From: Symbiodinium kawagutii
Lineage: Eukaryota; Sar; Dinophyceae; Suessiales; Symbiodiniaceae
Direction: 5' to 3'
Length of the DNA stretch: 64,000 nucleotides
NCBI GenBank assembly: GCA_009767595.1
Contig: VSDK01014135.1
Span: forward strand, 191,074-255,073
This document shows positions 40,490 through 50,531 of this stretch, piece after piece; within the stretch, counting starts at the first letter, position 1; every line of letters begins with the position of its first letter. Below the pieces are notes generated by a model. That model was not told the origin of the DNA, did not search any database, and saw only the letters and a program-made list of their open reading frames with translations. The translations under genes and the position numbers were made by a program.

Positions 40490-41280
40490 TATCGGTCCAT
40501 AGTCTCTCTAGTTCCTGACCCTGTGACCTAGAACTGGAAAAACATCATGAACAACAGGCAAGCAATCCGTGTTCATGGCCAAGTCATTTCATCGGAGGGA
40601 ATCAGTGTTGGTCCTTTGACATGCTGGTGATTTTGCTGCTTATTGCTTTAGCTGGTTCGTTTACTGATTCGTTGCTGTAGCATCCTTATAGTCACAACGG
40701 CCTTGTCATTGATTCCGAACACTGATAGACATGTCTTGAACAAATAAAAACACATCAACAAGTGAACTACTTTGATTGCTTCGAGATGATGTACTGAATG
40801 CACATGTACCAATCTTGATGAAGTATTATTGACCAGCCTTGCGCATCATTGGGTGTAAACTGAAGTTTTGAGCATTGTTAATTATAGTTGTTGTTTGTTC
40901 CAGTGTCAACAATCCATTGTCAACAGCTTACCACCATTGAATGAACACTATGCCAAGAACTACCCATCCCATCAGCAAACACGAACTCAAAACGATTCAA
41001 ACACTAGGATAAGTATTGTCAATTTCTGCTTGGCATGGCACATGGTCCATCAATAGTCATCAGCCAGCACTGACCATCGATGTTACCATTGGACATTCGT
41101 TATCAACCAAAGTACCATCAACTCCGAGAGCCAGCAAATTGAAGATGATTTACACATGTCAATAACCCCCTATTCCCATAGCAGTTCCATTAACCCAGCA
41201 CAACTGTATTAGTCCCATTCACCCAAGCAACATCCGACAAAAAACTTTGGCACCCACCCAAGGTTCAAAACCCTAACAAT
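40490..41280. other. gene-free stretch
   Basis: AT-rich. No convincing frame or element was seen. Confidence 0.4.
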
Positions 41281-41284
41281 TTCA

Positions 41285-41580
41285 CTTGTTGGTGGTTTCA
41301 ATCCCTATGAAAAAATATTAGTCAACCAATCATTTGTTAATGATTACTAGGGATTAATGATTACTAGGGATTTGTTGATTATCACTAGGGAATTCAAACA
41401 TTTTTGATTTTTCAATCACCATTGTTGGTTTAATATTAGTCAACCATTGTTAGCTTGAAACGGTTGTTGGCTTGAAATTAGCTTAATATTAGTCAAACAA
41501 TTTTTGAAACAATAAATAAATTAGTCAACCAACCATGTTGTTAGCTTGAAAAATAAAAAATGTTTGAAATCACCAATCAG
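41285..41580. mobile_element. family D copies, two, rearranged
   Basis: TTGTTGGTGGTTTCAATCCC (41289) begins one copy. TTAGTCAACCAA occurs four times and GTTTGAAATCACCAATCAG (41562-41580) ends another. Internal duplication of GATTACTAGGGATT suggests tandem slippage. Confidence 0.5.
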
Positions 41581-41593
41581 TTCAGTCTTCCAC

Positions 41594-41758
41594 CAGCCTT
41601 GTGGCGCCTGAGCCACGGCGCTGCCGGCGCTGCCCGCGCTGCCCCGCACCTCCTTGATCTGAAGCTCAGAGACCAAGCCCTGCGCTTGGAAGGCCAAGGA
41701 CTCCCAGGCCTCCGGCGAGCGTTGGATGATCCGATGGAGACATGGCCATCGTTGATGA
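41594..41758 (-). CDS. putative exon, amphipathic helix plus Gly/Ser/Ala repeats
   Basis: A minus-strand acceptor ATCCTTCCAG|T at 41758 and donor AGGCTG|GTGGAA at 41594 bound 54 codons: HQRWPCLHRIIQRSPEAWES, then LAFQAQGLVSELQIKEVRGS and an (AGS)n tail. Codons are strongly G/C-ending. The donor lies 14 bp from the terminus of the family D copy at 41580. Another minus frame is open but Arg/Ser-rich and less likely. The function is unknown. Confidence 0.6.
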
Positions 41759-42056
41759 CTGGAAGGATGCGGCGTTGCACGCTTGATGATTGAGGGTTGA
41801 TCAAACCTTTTGTTGTCTGTTTACATTTTGATTCAGGAAAAAATAATGATGAATAACGGTCTGTCAATGGTTGAAAACGGGAACGGTCAATTGATGATAA
41901 GTTGTAATTAACAATGAATGGCTCACCATTTTGTTGCTGCTGTGCCCAAGGGAACCGTGTGTCGCTTGCCAGCACGACTGGTAATCATTGACATGGACAT
42001 TCACCAAGAAACCCAACATCGTTTGTCATCACCATTTTGTGTAGATTGTATCATCG

Positions 42057-42178
42057 ACAAGGCGGGGCCCCCAAGCTAGCTAAGTTGGTTTATAACCTGG
42101 GTAGCTACTAATTATGCTAGATATAACTATAGTTAAATGGCGTATTAATCAACTTATAGCTAGGGGGACCCACCTTGT
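42057..42178. mobile_element. family C element
   Basis: ACAAGGCGGGGCCCCCAAGC at the left and GGGGGACCCACCTTGT at the right. The interior matches the copies at 47484 and 47757. Confidence 0.75.
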
Positions 42179-42229
42179 ATCAATGGTGGAGTTCCGCTTC
42201 CAAGTTGTTTAATCCCTCCAAAAATGCAG

Positions 42230-42354
42230 GGAGCCTACAGGTTGCACAGGGCCATTTCGAAGGACACTGTGTTGGATTACCTTGTTGGGTAGTCGTTCCC
42301 CATGACCATGTGTTACTGACCAAAGACTGGCTCTCCCTCGGGTTCCTTCGCGAG
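42230..42354 (+). CDS. putative plus-strand exon
   Basis: The plus strand has an acceptor CCAAAAATGCAG|G at 42230 and a consensus donor CGCGAG|GTAATC at 42354. Between them 41 codons read SLQVAQGHFEGHCVGLPCWV, then VVPHDHVLLTKDWLSLGFLR. The balanced sequence with CxxxxxC and His residues looks like a folded domain. The minus strand is open as well (SNTWSWGTTTQQGNPTQCPS). The splice pair favours plus. Confidence 0.45.
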
Positions 42355-42781
42355 GTAATCACACATATTCACGATGATCTGTACCTTTTGTTTGTTGAAA
42401 GGGATCCAAACCTCTGCGCATAAGTTTTCAACATGCATAATATGTCTAGTTTGACTGGGATTGATGATGGCGAAATAACGGTTCAGGTGAGGAGTAACCT
42501 TGCATTTTTCAACATTGTCAACCGCAAGTAGCAGCTGCCGCCACTATTGTAGATAACGAACACCTGCACACCACGCGTCCAATGACCCAGCATTACATTT
42601 GTTTTACCATTAAATCATTTCACACCAACATCAACATAATCAAGAAACGTTGACAATGAAACGCGTCAGCCGACCACAACCATCAGTCAACCAGCACAAA
42701 TCATTATAACACGTGATGAAACACAAGGACCATCAGTCAACCACCGCCATGAACCATCACCAACCATCCCTGGCGGCACAC

Positions 42782-42862
42782 CTCTGTGAGCGTATCCCTG
42801 GCGTTGGGCTCGCGGCCATGTCGCCGCAGCAAACGCAAGGCGAAGGGGCCCAGAGCCGAGGC
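42782..42862 (-). CDS. putative exon, 27 codons in phase 0
   Basis: A minus-strand acceptor GGGCTGTTAG|G at 42862 and a consensus donor ACAGAG|GTGTGC at 42782 bound exactly 27 codons, ASALGPFALRLLRRHGREPN plus ARDTLTE. The peptide is an amphipathic helix followed by a polar turn. Codons are G/C-ending. The plus strand is open too but less protein-like. Confidence 0.55.
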
Positions 42863-42891
42863 CTAACAGCCCAGGCCGTCGGTGGTCATGT

Positions 42892-42994
42892 GGTGGTTTC
42901 TCAAGTGATAGGTTCCCCAAAGTTATGGCTGGTTTATTACTTGAAATGACTATAAATGGATGATTTGGGGGTACCCCTATTTTGGGAAACCACC
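42892..42994. mobile_element. family A element, near-complete
   Basis: GGTGGTTTCTCAAGTGATAG at the left pairs with CCTATTTTGGGAAACCACC at the right; the interior has GGTTTATTACTTGAAATG and GGATGATTTGGGGGTACCCC. Confidence 0.75.
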
Positions 42995-43107
42995 ATGCGG
43001 GCATGCGGTCATAAGTGGTTGATGGTAATGAACTGTTGCAATGAGACAAGCCAAAAGATGGAAACGACCGATTCACTATAGGCAAAATATACATGTGATA
43101 GCCATAC

Positions 43108-43304
43108 TTCTGTAAAAATGCCGCCACCAAAGCCCGGCGACAGCAACATGCCAAGTGTCTTCCCTTTGAGTCCCCTGTTCCCACACTTCAAACCACCGAA
43201 CCTCCCAGGCTTCCGTAGCTCCATGGTGCTGTTCTTCCTCAAAATGAAGTGCCACCCCATCATGCAATGTGCCCGATGACATAAACCTTCGGTCTTTCCA
43301 GATG
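43108..43304 (-). CDS. putative exon, Trp/Glu-rich
   Basis: A minus-strand acceptor GCATGATGCAG|C at 43304 starts 65 codons reading IWKDRRFMSSGTLHDGVALH, FEEEQHHGATEAWEVRWFEV and WEQGTQREDTWHVAVAGLWW, to a donor GAA|GTATGG at 43108. The alternating Trp and Glu suggest a folded domain. Two other frames are open in parts of this region. It follows the coding block at 43260-43640. Confidence 0.55.
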
Positions 43305-43621
43305 CTGCATCATGCTGCCGCAAATCAAACAACGCCCTGCAACATGACACCTTGACTGCCGGCAGTCTGTGTAACGGCTCACATGGCCTCTGACAAACCT
43401 GACGTGAATAATTTTCTTTTTAAAGAGGTTTGCGTCAACCCGAATCGCAAAACGTCGAGAATTCACAGTATTTGCATCCTTGCAGCACCGGTAGTTTACT
43501 CGTCTGCAACACCTCCAGCTCCACATCACACAGAGATTCATAATCTTCATACCTTTTCCTTGACAAGGAATACACTTCCACAACCATGGCTGCCATGTGC
43601 AGCAGCTCTCTGCGGAACTCA
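43260..43621 (-). CDS. putative coding block, Cys-rich, two frames
   Basis: From an acceptor TCGTTGGCCAG|T at 43621 one minus frame reads EFRRELLHMAAMVVEVYSLS, then KRYEDYESLCDVELEVLQTS and a cluster CKYCEFSTFC. From about 43500 another frame reads TVNSRRFAIRVDANLFKKKI, then YTDCRQSRCHVAGRCLICGS, to a stop at 43260. The frame changes once near 43480 and again into 43108-43304, each time by one base in the same direction. Small introns, indels or a decayed gene could explain this. The Cys spacing hints at zinc binding but matches no motif I can name. Confidence 0.5.
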
Positions 43622-43705
43622 CTGGCCAACGATTATCCAAATCAAATCTCTCCTTGTTGGGTTTTGTTCTTGTCGTTATTCTATCGGTTTTCGTGGTCCT
43701 TCTGG

Positions 43706-43752
<47 letters not shown>
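43706..43752. repeat. (GTT)n microsatellite
   Basis: About 15 GTT units; the Leu-, Val- or Cys-run ORFs across it are artefacts. Confidence 0.95.
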
Positions 43753-43859
43753 GCCGTTGCTTAGAACTGACGCAGTTTTACAGTATGATATTGGAACAAA
43801 TGTGTCACTGTCCTTGAGTCCTTGACTTCACATATTCAACAATTGGAGGTATTGATTAG

Positions 43860-44850
43860 CCCTCATTAATCCCTAGCCACCAAGAACCACCAATAACCCT
43901 CACATGAACTACCAATCGTTGGCAACGATCGTTGACCATGCTTCATACTGACGGCCAACGATTGAGCAATTATTACAACCATCCATCAGATCATCAACCA
44001 TCATCACCCCTTAGGTCCACTATTGCTTTGCAACAGTGAACCTGTGGCACCCATTATTAATTAATGGTTCTCGATAATCACGATTGTCATTATCAAGCAT
44101 CATGAACCCTTCCGAACCATTCAAAAATTGTTCATCAATCATTACCGAGCATCTTTAATCATTAACACTTAAACATTGACAAGCATTGGCCATTAGTAAC
44201 ATCATTAAAGGTTCAGTATACACATTGAAGACATCATTACTATTCATCCTTATCAACCATCACAATCAACCATGGTTGTAACCGTGGCCCTTGAAAACCA
44301 CTACTGATCAGCTTTTACCCTTGACTAATCATCAGTAGAAGCCATTTGCCATTAATTACGATCACCGACCATTAGCACCAGCATTGACCACCCATAGCAT
44401 TTAATAAATGATTTCTGTATTGCAATATTGTCCTTTCAACAATAACTAACTCTTGGTAACGAGTACTAACCACAATCAGACATCCCTCAGTCATCCAACC
44501 ATCATTACAAACCATCCTTCTAAATCGTCAGTATCAACGTATCAATTACTAGCCCCCCCATCATTACCTGTAAATTGTTACTACCATGGGCCATGGTGCT
44601 GATATAGATCAATAAAAACATTAAACTTTTTCAATGTAAGTCACCATAGTCTCACCATTCCAAACCTCCAAACCATGTTCAAAAAACATGACCAACCATT
44701 AGATTCACTATTCTCAACCATGACTACCCACCATTAACCAGTACTACACTTCCTTAACCATCAGTAAACATAATCAGCGACAACATTACTCATGAATGTT
44801 GGTATTGTGTCACAAGTTTCACTATCAGGACCAGTTACTATTACAATCAA
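43860..44850. other. gene-free AT-rich stretch
   Basis: ACCATCATT/AACCATTA words increase towards the array that follows. No frame is supported. Confidence 0.5.
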
Positions 44851-46500
44851 AGATCACCCTCAACCATCATCATCCATCATCAAACATCATCATCACCCCA
44901 CCATCTTCAACCACCGCTGAACCATCATTAAACCATCACTGAACAATCATCAAACATCATCACCCCACCATCTTCAACCACAGCTGAACCACCATTGAAC
45001 CATCAGTAACCATCATCAACCACCATCGACCATCATCAACCATCATCACCCCACCATCTTCAACCACCGTTGAACCATCATCAACCATCACCCCACCATC
45101 TTCACCCATCGCTGAACCATCATTGAACCATCATTGAACCATCATCAACCATCATCAACCATCACCATCAACCATCATCAACCATCATCACCCAACCATC
45201 TTCAACCACCACTGAACCATCATTGAACCATCATCAGCCATCATCAACCATCATCAACCATCATCACCCCACCATCTTCAACCATCGTTGAACCATCGTT
45301 GAACCATCATTGAACCATCATCAACCATCATCAACCATCATCAACCCTCATCAATCATCGTCACCCCACCATCTTCAACCATGGTTGAACCATCATTGAA
45401 CCACAATTGAACCATCATCAACCATCATCAACCATCACCATCAACCATCATCAACCATCATCGCCCCACCATCTTCAACCATCGTTGAACCATCATTGAA
45501 CCATCATCAAGCATCATCAACCATCACCATCAACCATCATCAACCACCATCACCCCACCATCTTCAACCATCATTGAACCATCATTGAACCATCATCAAC
45601 CAACACCATCAACCATCATGAACCATCATCACCCCATCATCTTCAACCATCGTTGAACCATCATTGAACCATCATTGAACCATCATTGAACCATCATTGA
45701 ACCATCATTGAACCATCATTGAACCATCATTGAACCATCATTGAACCATCATTGAACCATCATTGAACCATCATTGAACCATCATTGAACCATCATTGAA
45801 CCATCATTGAACCATCATTGAACCATCATTGAACCATCATTGAACCATCATCAACCATCATCACCCCACCATCTTCAACCATCGTTGAACCATCATTGAA
45901 CCATCATTGAACCATCATCAACCATCACCATCAACCATCATCACCCATCATCACCCAACCATCTTCAACCACCACTGAACCATCATTGAACCATCATCAA
46001 GCATCATCAAGCATCATCAACCATCATCACCCCACCATCCTCAACCATCGTTGAACCATCATTGAACCATCATTGAACCATCATCAAGCATCATCAACCA
46101 TCATCAACCATCATCACCCCACCATCTTCAACCATCGTTGAACCATCGTTGAACCATCATTGAACCATCATCAACCATCATGAACCATCGTCACCCATCC
46201 ATCTTCAACCATCATTGAACCATCATTGAACCATCATTGAACCATCATCAACCATCATCATCAACCATCATCAACCACCATCACCCAACCATCTTCAACC
46301 ATCGTTGAACCATCATTGAACCATCATCAACCATCATCAACCATCATCAACCCTCATCAATCATCGTCACCCCACCATCTTCAACCATCGTTGAACCATC
46401 GTTGAACCATCGTTGAACCATCTTTGAACCATCATTGAACCATCATCAACCATCATCAGCCATCATCAACCCTCAACCATCCCTGAGTGACCATCCATCC
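44850..46500. repeat. ACCATCAT-rich satellite array, 1.6 kb
   Basis: AACCATCATCAACCATC and CACCCCACCATCTTCAACCA recur throughout. A higher-order unit of roughly 100-130 bp starts with each CACCCCACCATCTTCAACC block. From about 45654 to 45846 the array becomes an almost perfect 11-bp tandem of AACCATCATTG (about 17 copies). Confidence 0.95.
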
Positions 46501-46537
46501 CGAACCCCTAACCATCCCTGCCCATCATGCCGTTCAC

Positions 46538-46661
46538 CGCACCACCTCCAAGTCGAAGGCATTCGCTGCGTTCGACGGCGCTGGAAGGCGCCCCGAAGGC
46601 CGAGGCGGCACGCGCGGCCTCACCACAAATCATCCGGCTGCCACGGGAGGTGCGGCTATAC
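46538..46661. CDS. probable exon, strand unresolved
   Basis: Plus strand: an open frame from an ATG near 46528 reads RRHSLRSTALEGAPKAEAAR, then AASPQIIRLPREVRLY, ending at a consensus donor TAC|GTGAGT (46661); no upstream acceptor is visible. Minus strand: CCGTGGCAG|C to GGTGCG|GTGAAC at 46538 bounds SRMICGEAARAASAFGAPSS, then AVERSECLRLGGGA. Both are G/C-rich at third positions. Confidence 0.4.
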
Positions 46662-46691
46662 GTGAGTTGATGGTGGTAAGTGGTGATGGTT

Positions 46692-46790
46692 GACGGCGGG
46701 AGGAAGCAGGTTGGAAAGGTCATAGGCATGGCGAAATGTTGGTGGTGAAATTATGGTGAAATGGTTGGTGAACTGATGGTGAAATGATGG
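46692..46790 (+). repeat. left arm of a 2-kb-spaced inverted duplication
   Basis: GGCGGGAGGAAGCAGGTTGG and following bases to about 46790 are the near-exact reverse complement of 48650-48754. The first 60 bases differ at only a few positions. The segment includes the donor region of the exon at 48740-48910. Confidence 0.85.
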
Positions 46791-47136
46791 AAAATTGATG
46801 GTGAATTGATGGTTTATGGATGGTGAGATGATGGTTAGAGATGGTAAATGCTGGTTGGTTGGTGTTTGGTTGGATGATTCATTGAAATTCAATTGAAGGT
46901 TGAGGATTGTTAATGAATAATAATGAGTTATCATCAAAATGGTTGATAATGTTGTCGGGGCTTTTAGGGGAAACAACCAGTTTGAGATCAGGCCCCTATA
47001 TGGGGGTCAATTGAACTTTAATTGAAGGTTAATGATAAATACGTGGTTAATATTGGATCATGGATCAGTAATGATTCATCATTAATAGTTCACCATTATC
47101 TTGTCATTATCCGTTTGATATTCACCATCATCATTG

Positions 47137-47249
47137 CACTCTGGTATACTAACATAGCAATGGAAAATCACCTTGTCATGTCTTATACAGAAACTCTGGG
47201 AAACCACTAAGAATGGGTGCATTTTCCATCCCATGTTATCAGAGTGTAA
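47137..47249. mobile_element. family G element, diverged
   Basis: CACTCTGGTATACTAACATA at the left and CCATGTTATCAGAGTGTAA at the right are terminal repeats, with GCAATGGAAAATCACC inside. Confidence 0.6.
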
Positions 47250-47347
47250 TGGTGAACTGCTGTTTCATATGATAACAGCTGTTTGATATAATTATTAACC
47301 ATGCCATTACTAGTATATTCAAACAGCAGTTCACCCGTTACCAGAGT

Positions 47348-47441
47348 CTGGTCGGTGGGTTAAACCCCTATGAAAAATATGAGTCAACCAACCATTTGTT
47401 AATAATTACTAGGGAAAATATAAAACAAATAAAACCACCAG
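47348..47441. mobile_element. family D element
   Basis: GGTCGGTGGGTTAAACCCCT at the left and AAATAAAACCACCAGCCAGG at the right. The interior has ATGAGTCAACCAACCATTTG and ATTACTAGGGAAAAT. Confidence 0.65.
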
Positions 47442-47483
47442 CCAGGAGTGTAATGATGCTTCATGGTGAACTGCTGTTTGAAC

Positions 47484-47604
47484 ACGGCGGGCCCCCTTAG
47501 TTAGCTAAGTTGGTTCACAGCTGGGGTGACTTACTAGTTATGCTAGATATAACCCTAGTTAAATGGCTTATTAATCAACTTATAACTAGGGGGGCCCACC
47601 TTGA
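47484..47604. mobile_element. family C element, near-complete
   Basis: ACGGCGGGCCCCCTTAGTTA at the left and ACTAGGGGGGCCCACCTTGA at the right. It lies about 40 bp upstream of the plus-strand exon at 47644. Confidence 0.75.
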
Positions 47605-47643
47605 ATGATGGTTGCAATGGTCATTTCATCGTGAGCTGCGCAG

Positions 47644-47761
47644 GGACAGGTGGTGCAGGACATGGATGCCTACCATGATTCGCAGCTCGCAGTTTCAAGG
47701 TGCTCGTCGGGCGGTGACATTGCAAGGAGCTCTCCACCAAAATGTTGATCAATTCTACAAG
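47644..47761 (+). CDS. putative penultimate exon, plus strand
   Basis: After GAGCTGCGCAG|G the plus strand stays open to a donor TTCTACAAG|GTGGGC at 47761. The 3' part reads SSQFQGARRAVTLQGALHQN and VDQFYK and continues in phase into the exon at 47863-47949. Nearer the start a second frame is also open (QVVQDMDAYHDSQLAVSRCS), so the true acceptor may be one of several AGs up to 47692. The donor is formed by the left terminus of the family C element at 47757-47862. The function is unknown. Confidence 0.6.
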
Positions 47762-47862
47762 GTGGGCCCCCTTAGTTGGCTAAGTTGGCTTATAACTAGG
47801 GTAACTACCAGTTATGGTAGATATAACTATAGTTAAATGGCTTATTAATCAATTCTATCTAG
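47757..47862 (+). mobile_element. family C element acting as an intron
   Basis: The left terminus ACAAGGTGGGCCCCCTTAGT and interior (GTTATGGTAGATATAACTAT, AAATGGCTTATTAATCAA) match family C. The element ends at TCTATCTAG, where the usual right terminus GGGGGCCCACCTTG is missing. The predicted intron 47762-47862 (101 nt) uses the element's own GT near its left tip and its own CTAG near its right end. Confidence 0.7.
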
Positions 47863-47949
47863 GATCAAATGCTGAGTGGCAACACCTTCAAGGTGCATCT
47901 GGAGCAAGGGGTCCCTCCCATTCAGCTCACCAGCCAGCCATTCGCTTGA
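47863..47949 (+). CDS. putative terminal exon, plus strand
   Basis: The exon starts GATCAA after CTAG and encodes DQMLSGNTFKVHLEQGVPPI plus QLTSQPFA before a TGA at 47947-47949 (28 residues). The frame is in phase with the preceding exon (FYK then DQML). Codon use is G/C-ending. This gives a C-terminus for a plus-strand gene of unknown function. Confidence 0.65.
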   Translation, partial: DQMLSGNTFKVHLEQGVPPIQLTSQPFA

Positions 47950-47959
47950 GCACCAACTG

Positions 47960-48645
47960 AGCTTCTATCTAGCTTCTCAAGCGATAGAAATCGTCCATTA
48001 CTAATCATTGTTTAAGAATCAACCATCTATTTTGTGATATTTCAAGGAACCTCCATCTTGATCTAAAGGGGAACCCCAAGGATATGGACGGTCTACCACT
48101 AATGCTAAATAAACTGGAGGACTTGCAGGAGCCCTACATTGAGAAACAGCCACATGTATCGACCATTATTAACCGGCAACTTGCAATCAAGTAAGCGCTG
48201 TTTAACAAGAGCTCACCTGCATTACGCATCAACTACTCAAAGAAACTACTGCAATCATTCTCAATAAATCAAGATCAACTAACGAGCAATATCTATAGAT
48301 TGAGTACCAGCATTGCAGTACGAGATACGAATCAGTCTCAATCTTCAATCATTATCAAGATCAATCCTATTCTGAATCGTTATACTGACCATCATTTGCT
48401 ATCAACTTGCAATTGGCCCTCTTATCATCATTGACGGTTGTTATCCTCTCGATTATTGCTATCAAATGCTTCACTCTTATCAATCCCTATCATCAATACC
48501 ATCCTAACGATGGTTTGCCACCATTCACCATCAACAGTCCTATCAGCAACCACCTTTAATCATGAGTCATCCACCACTTACCATGTATCTACCATCTCGA
48601 ACCATCAAATAACGATCAACTACCCACCAAAGAAACATCATTTCA
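47960..48645. other. stretch without a firm gene
   Basis: A diverged family A copy lies at about 48035-48151 (ATTTCAAGGAACCTCC to ACATTGAGAAACAGCC). The rest is AT-rich with CACCATCAAC words. Confidence 0.4.
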
Positions 48646-48649
48646 CCGA

Positions 48650-48754
48650 TCATTTCACCATCAACTCACCAACCATTTCACCAATCATTTCACCATGATT
48701 TCACCACCAACATTTCGCCATGCCTATGACCTTTCCAACCTGCTTCGTCCCGCC
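48650..48754 (-). repeat. right arm of the inverted duplication
   Basis: The reverse complement matches 46692-46790. The spacer between the arms is about 1.9 kb and contains the plus-strand exons at 47644-47949. Confidence 0.85.
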
Positions 48755-48910
48755 GCGACATGCCTGGGAAAGGGTCCAGTGCCCCGTGGAGTCGCGCTGC
48801 TGCTGCGCCCCAGCACTACAATGCTCCGCAGCATGGCGTCGCCGCATGGTGAACCGTGGCGGCGAATCAACGGTCACGGTAAAATTGGAACCGGCTATGG
48901 AATTCAACCC
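48740..48910 (-). CDS. putative exon, 57 codons in phase 0
   Basis: A minus-strand acceptor ACGGCTAG|G at 48910 and a donor GAAGCAG|GTTGGA at 48740 bound exactly 57 codons. They encode NSIAGSNFTVTVDSPPRFTM, RRRHAAEHCSAGAQQQRDST and GHWTLSQACRGGTKQ. The plus strand is also open (NLLRPAATCLGKGPVPRGVA) but lacks an acceptor. The donor lies inside the duplicated arm. The function is unknown. Confidence 0.5.
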
Positions 48911-48919
48911 CTAGCCGTT

Positions 48920-49970
48920 GATCAACTATCAACAAGTATCATTTATCAACTATCAACAATCATCATTTATCAACTATCAACAATGAACTATTCATTTTAC
49001 TTATCAAACCATTATCAACCCCTATAGTCAACCATGATAATGATTTGATAAGTGAAATGAACAATAATGGTTTTAAATCTGATAGTGGCTATAGTTAGTG
49101 GGTAATAATGGTTGATAACTAATACGACGAGTATAATGACAAACAATATCATCAGTGGTGATCGAGGAAACAACCAATTACACAGCTCCTTTGATTGGTG
49201 CGAACAGGAAAAACTGGGTCCAACATGTCAAACAGTGGACAGGGATAATGATCTAGTTGGTGGTTGACCCACCCCTTACACAAAGTATTAGTCAAACAAC
49301 CAACCATTTGTCAATAAAATAAGACATGTTTAAAACCACCCACTTGTGATAGTAAATGATGTAATGGTAAATAATGAATCAAAGGACATTATGATGGTTG
49401 ATCATAGGGGATAATTACCAAGAATGATGGTGAATAGGGGATTAAAATCGTTGATACTCGCTGATATCTATGGTTTTCAAGGCAATTTCTATAGATGACT
49501 AAGTATCTTTATGCTAACTGGGGGTACAAACCACTATGGGTATAATGATGGTATTTTTTTTTCATAATGATGACTTAGGGTTGTCCCAATGGTTTAAAGT
49601 GATGCTAAATTTGCTAAATAGATCTAAATAGGTCATAATCATAAATGGGAATGATGGTGTATATCAGGTTTTTTGATGGTTATCATGGTGGTCTGTAAGG
49701 ATTGTTATATAAAAAATACTGTTTAATAGTTCATGATAACGGCAATAATCTTGACTTGACTAGTTATGCCATCGGTACTATGGTTCTATGACGATGGTTA
49801 TACATTAAAACCTATAATTATCTACCATTCTTAAAATTGATAACACTACGTGTAGAGAAAATATGAAAAAAAACATCATGTCCAGGATCAGTCTACTTAT
49901 GATTCAGTATGGTCATTGGCTAGTTGTGTTTGCCATGTGACATGACCAGTTCCCGACCAGAACAGCTGGT
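48920..49970. other. mostly gene-free, one family D copy
   Basis: Three tandem ATCAACTATCAACAATCATC-type units lie at 48915-48990. A family D copy spans 49256-49345 (GTTGGTGGTTGACCCACCCC to GTTTAAAACCACCCAC). The remainder is AT-rich. Confidence 0.5.
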
Positions 49971-49976
49971 GTTTAA

Positions 49977-50165
49977 TTAACAATGACTCATTGACTCATA
50001 TCGGTTGCTTCCAAATACCACTAGAACCTGGCTAGAAGTTGAAAGCAGTTGAGATTCAAGGAATTCTTTACTGAGAACAACTTTGGGAACAACTTGGTGT
50101 AGCTTACAGTCTAGTGAGTCGACCCCAGCACATGTTTCAATTGCATTGGAGAAAAGTCTTTTCAC
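49977..50165 (-). CDS. possible minus-strand exon
   Basis: The minus strand encodes RLFSNAIETCAGVDSLDCKL, then VVPKVVLSKEFLESQLLSTS and a stop at 49977; a donor CCAG|GTTCTA near 50029 is possible. Composition is plausible but the GC content is ordinary. A plus-strand frame (50114-50340) overlaps part of it. Confidence 0.3.
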   Translation of the reverse strand: MKRLFSNAIETCAGVDSLDCKLHQVVPKVVLSKEFLESQLLSTSSQVLVVFGSNRYESMSHC

Positions 50166-50303
50166 TTCATGGTGCCTTCAATTCGATCGTGATTTCAAAT
50201 GATCCAAATGACCAAGCGAGCAATGATCCAGTTCGATCCAGGATTTCAATTAGCACCCTGGGTTTCAGCATAAGCCAGGTCAAGTACTTTCAACCAATCT
50301 CAG

Positions 50304-50336
50304 CACCCGGGTGTTGCTGGGCTTCCGTGAGACTCT
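50304..50336 (+). CDS. exon start, interrupted by a family C element
   Basis: A pyrimidine-rich acceptor TTCAACCAATCTCAG|C at 50304 opens TRVLLGFRET on the plus strand. A family C element is inserted after ACTCT (50336). If the element is removed exactly, the frame continues LLYQCLSASDGRRDHLQLEL at 50459 (see that entry). Confidence 0.5.
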
Positions 50337-50458
50337 ACAAGGTGGCCCCCTAATTATTAGTTGGTTAAGAAGCCATTCAATGATGGTTGTATATCTACCA
50401 TACCTAGTAGTTACCATAGTTGTAAACTCACCAAGCTAACCAAGGGGGCCCACCTTGT
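50337..50458 (+). mobile_element. family C element inserted in an exon
   Basis: ACAAGGTGGCCCCCTAATTA at the left and CAAGGGGGCCCACCTTGT at the right are terminal repeats (122 bp). Flanking bases CTCT and GCTCT offer at best a weak duplication. Splicing from CTACAAG|GTGGCC to CCAAG|GGGGCC is possible but would leave 19 bases and shift the frame. Confidence 0.75.
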
Positions 50459-50531
50459 GCTCTATCAATGCTTGAGTGCCAGCGATGGACGGCGAGACCA
50501 CTTGCAGCTGGAGTTGCTATCGATGTGCAGC
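50459..50531 (+). CDS. exon continuation between two family C elements
   Basis: The frame reads LYQCLSASDGRRDHLQLELL and then SMCS, up to 50531. Immediately after this a TAG lies within the next element. With the element at 50337-50458 removed it is in frame with 50304-50336. Codons are G/C-ending and the peptide is protein-like. Confidence 0.5.

Noticed and set aside
43383..43825. Plus-strand ORF of 144 codons with a poly-Cys run
   Set aside because: The Cys/Leu run comes from the (GTT)n microsatellite and the rest opposes a more convincing minus-strand coding block.
44850..46500. CRISPR-like array
   Set aside because: The units are contiguous and have no unique spacers, so this is satellite DNA in a eukaryotic genome.
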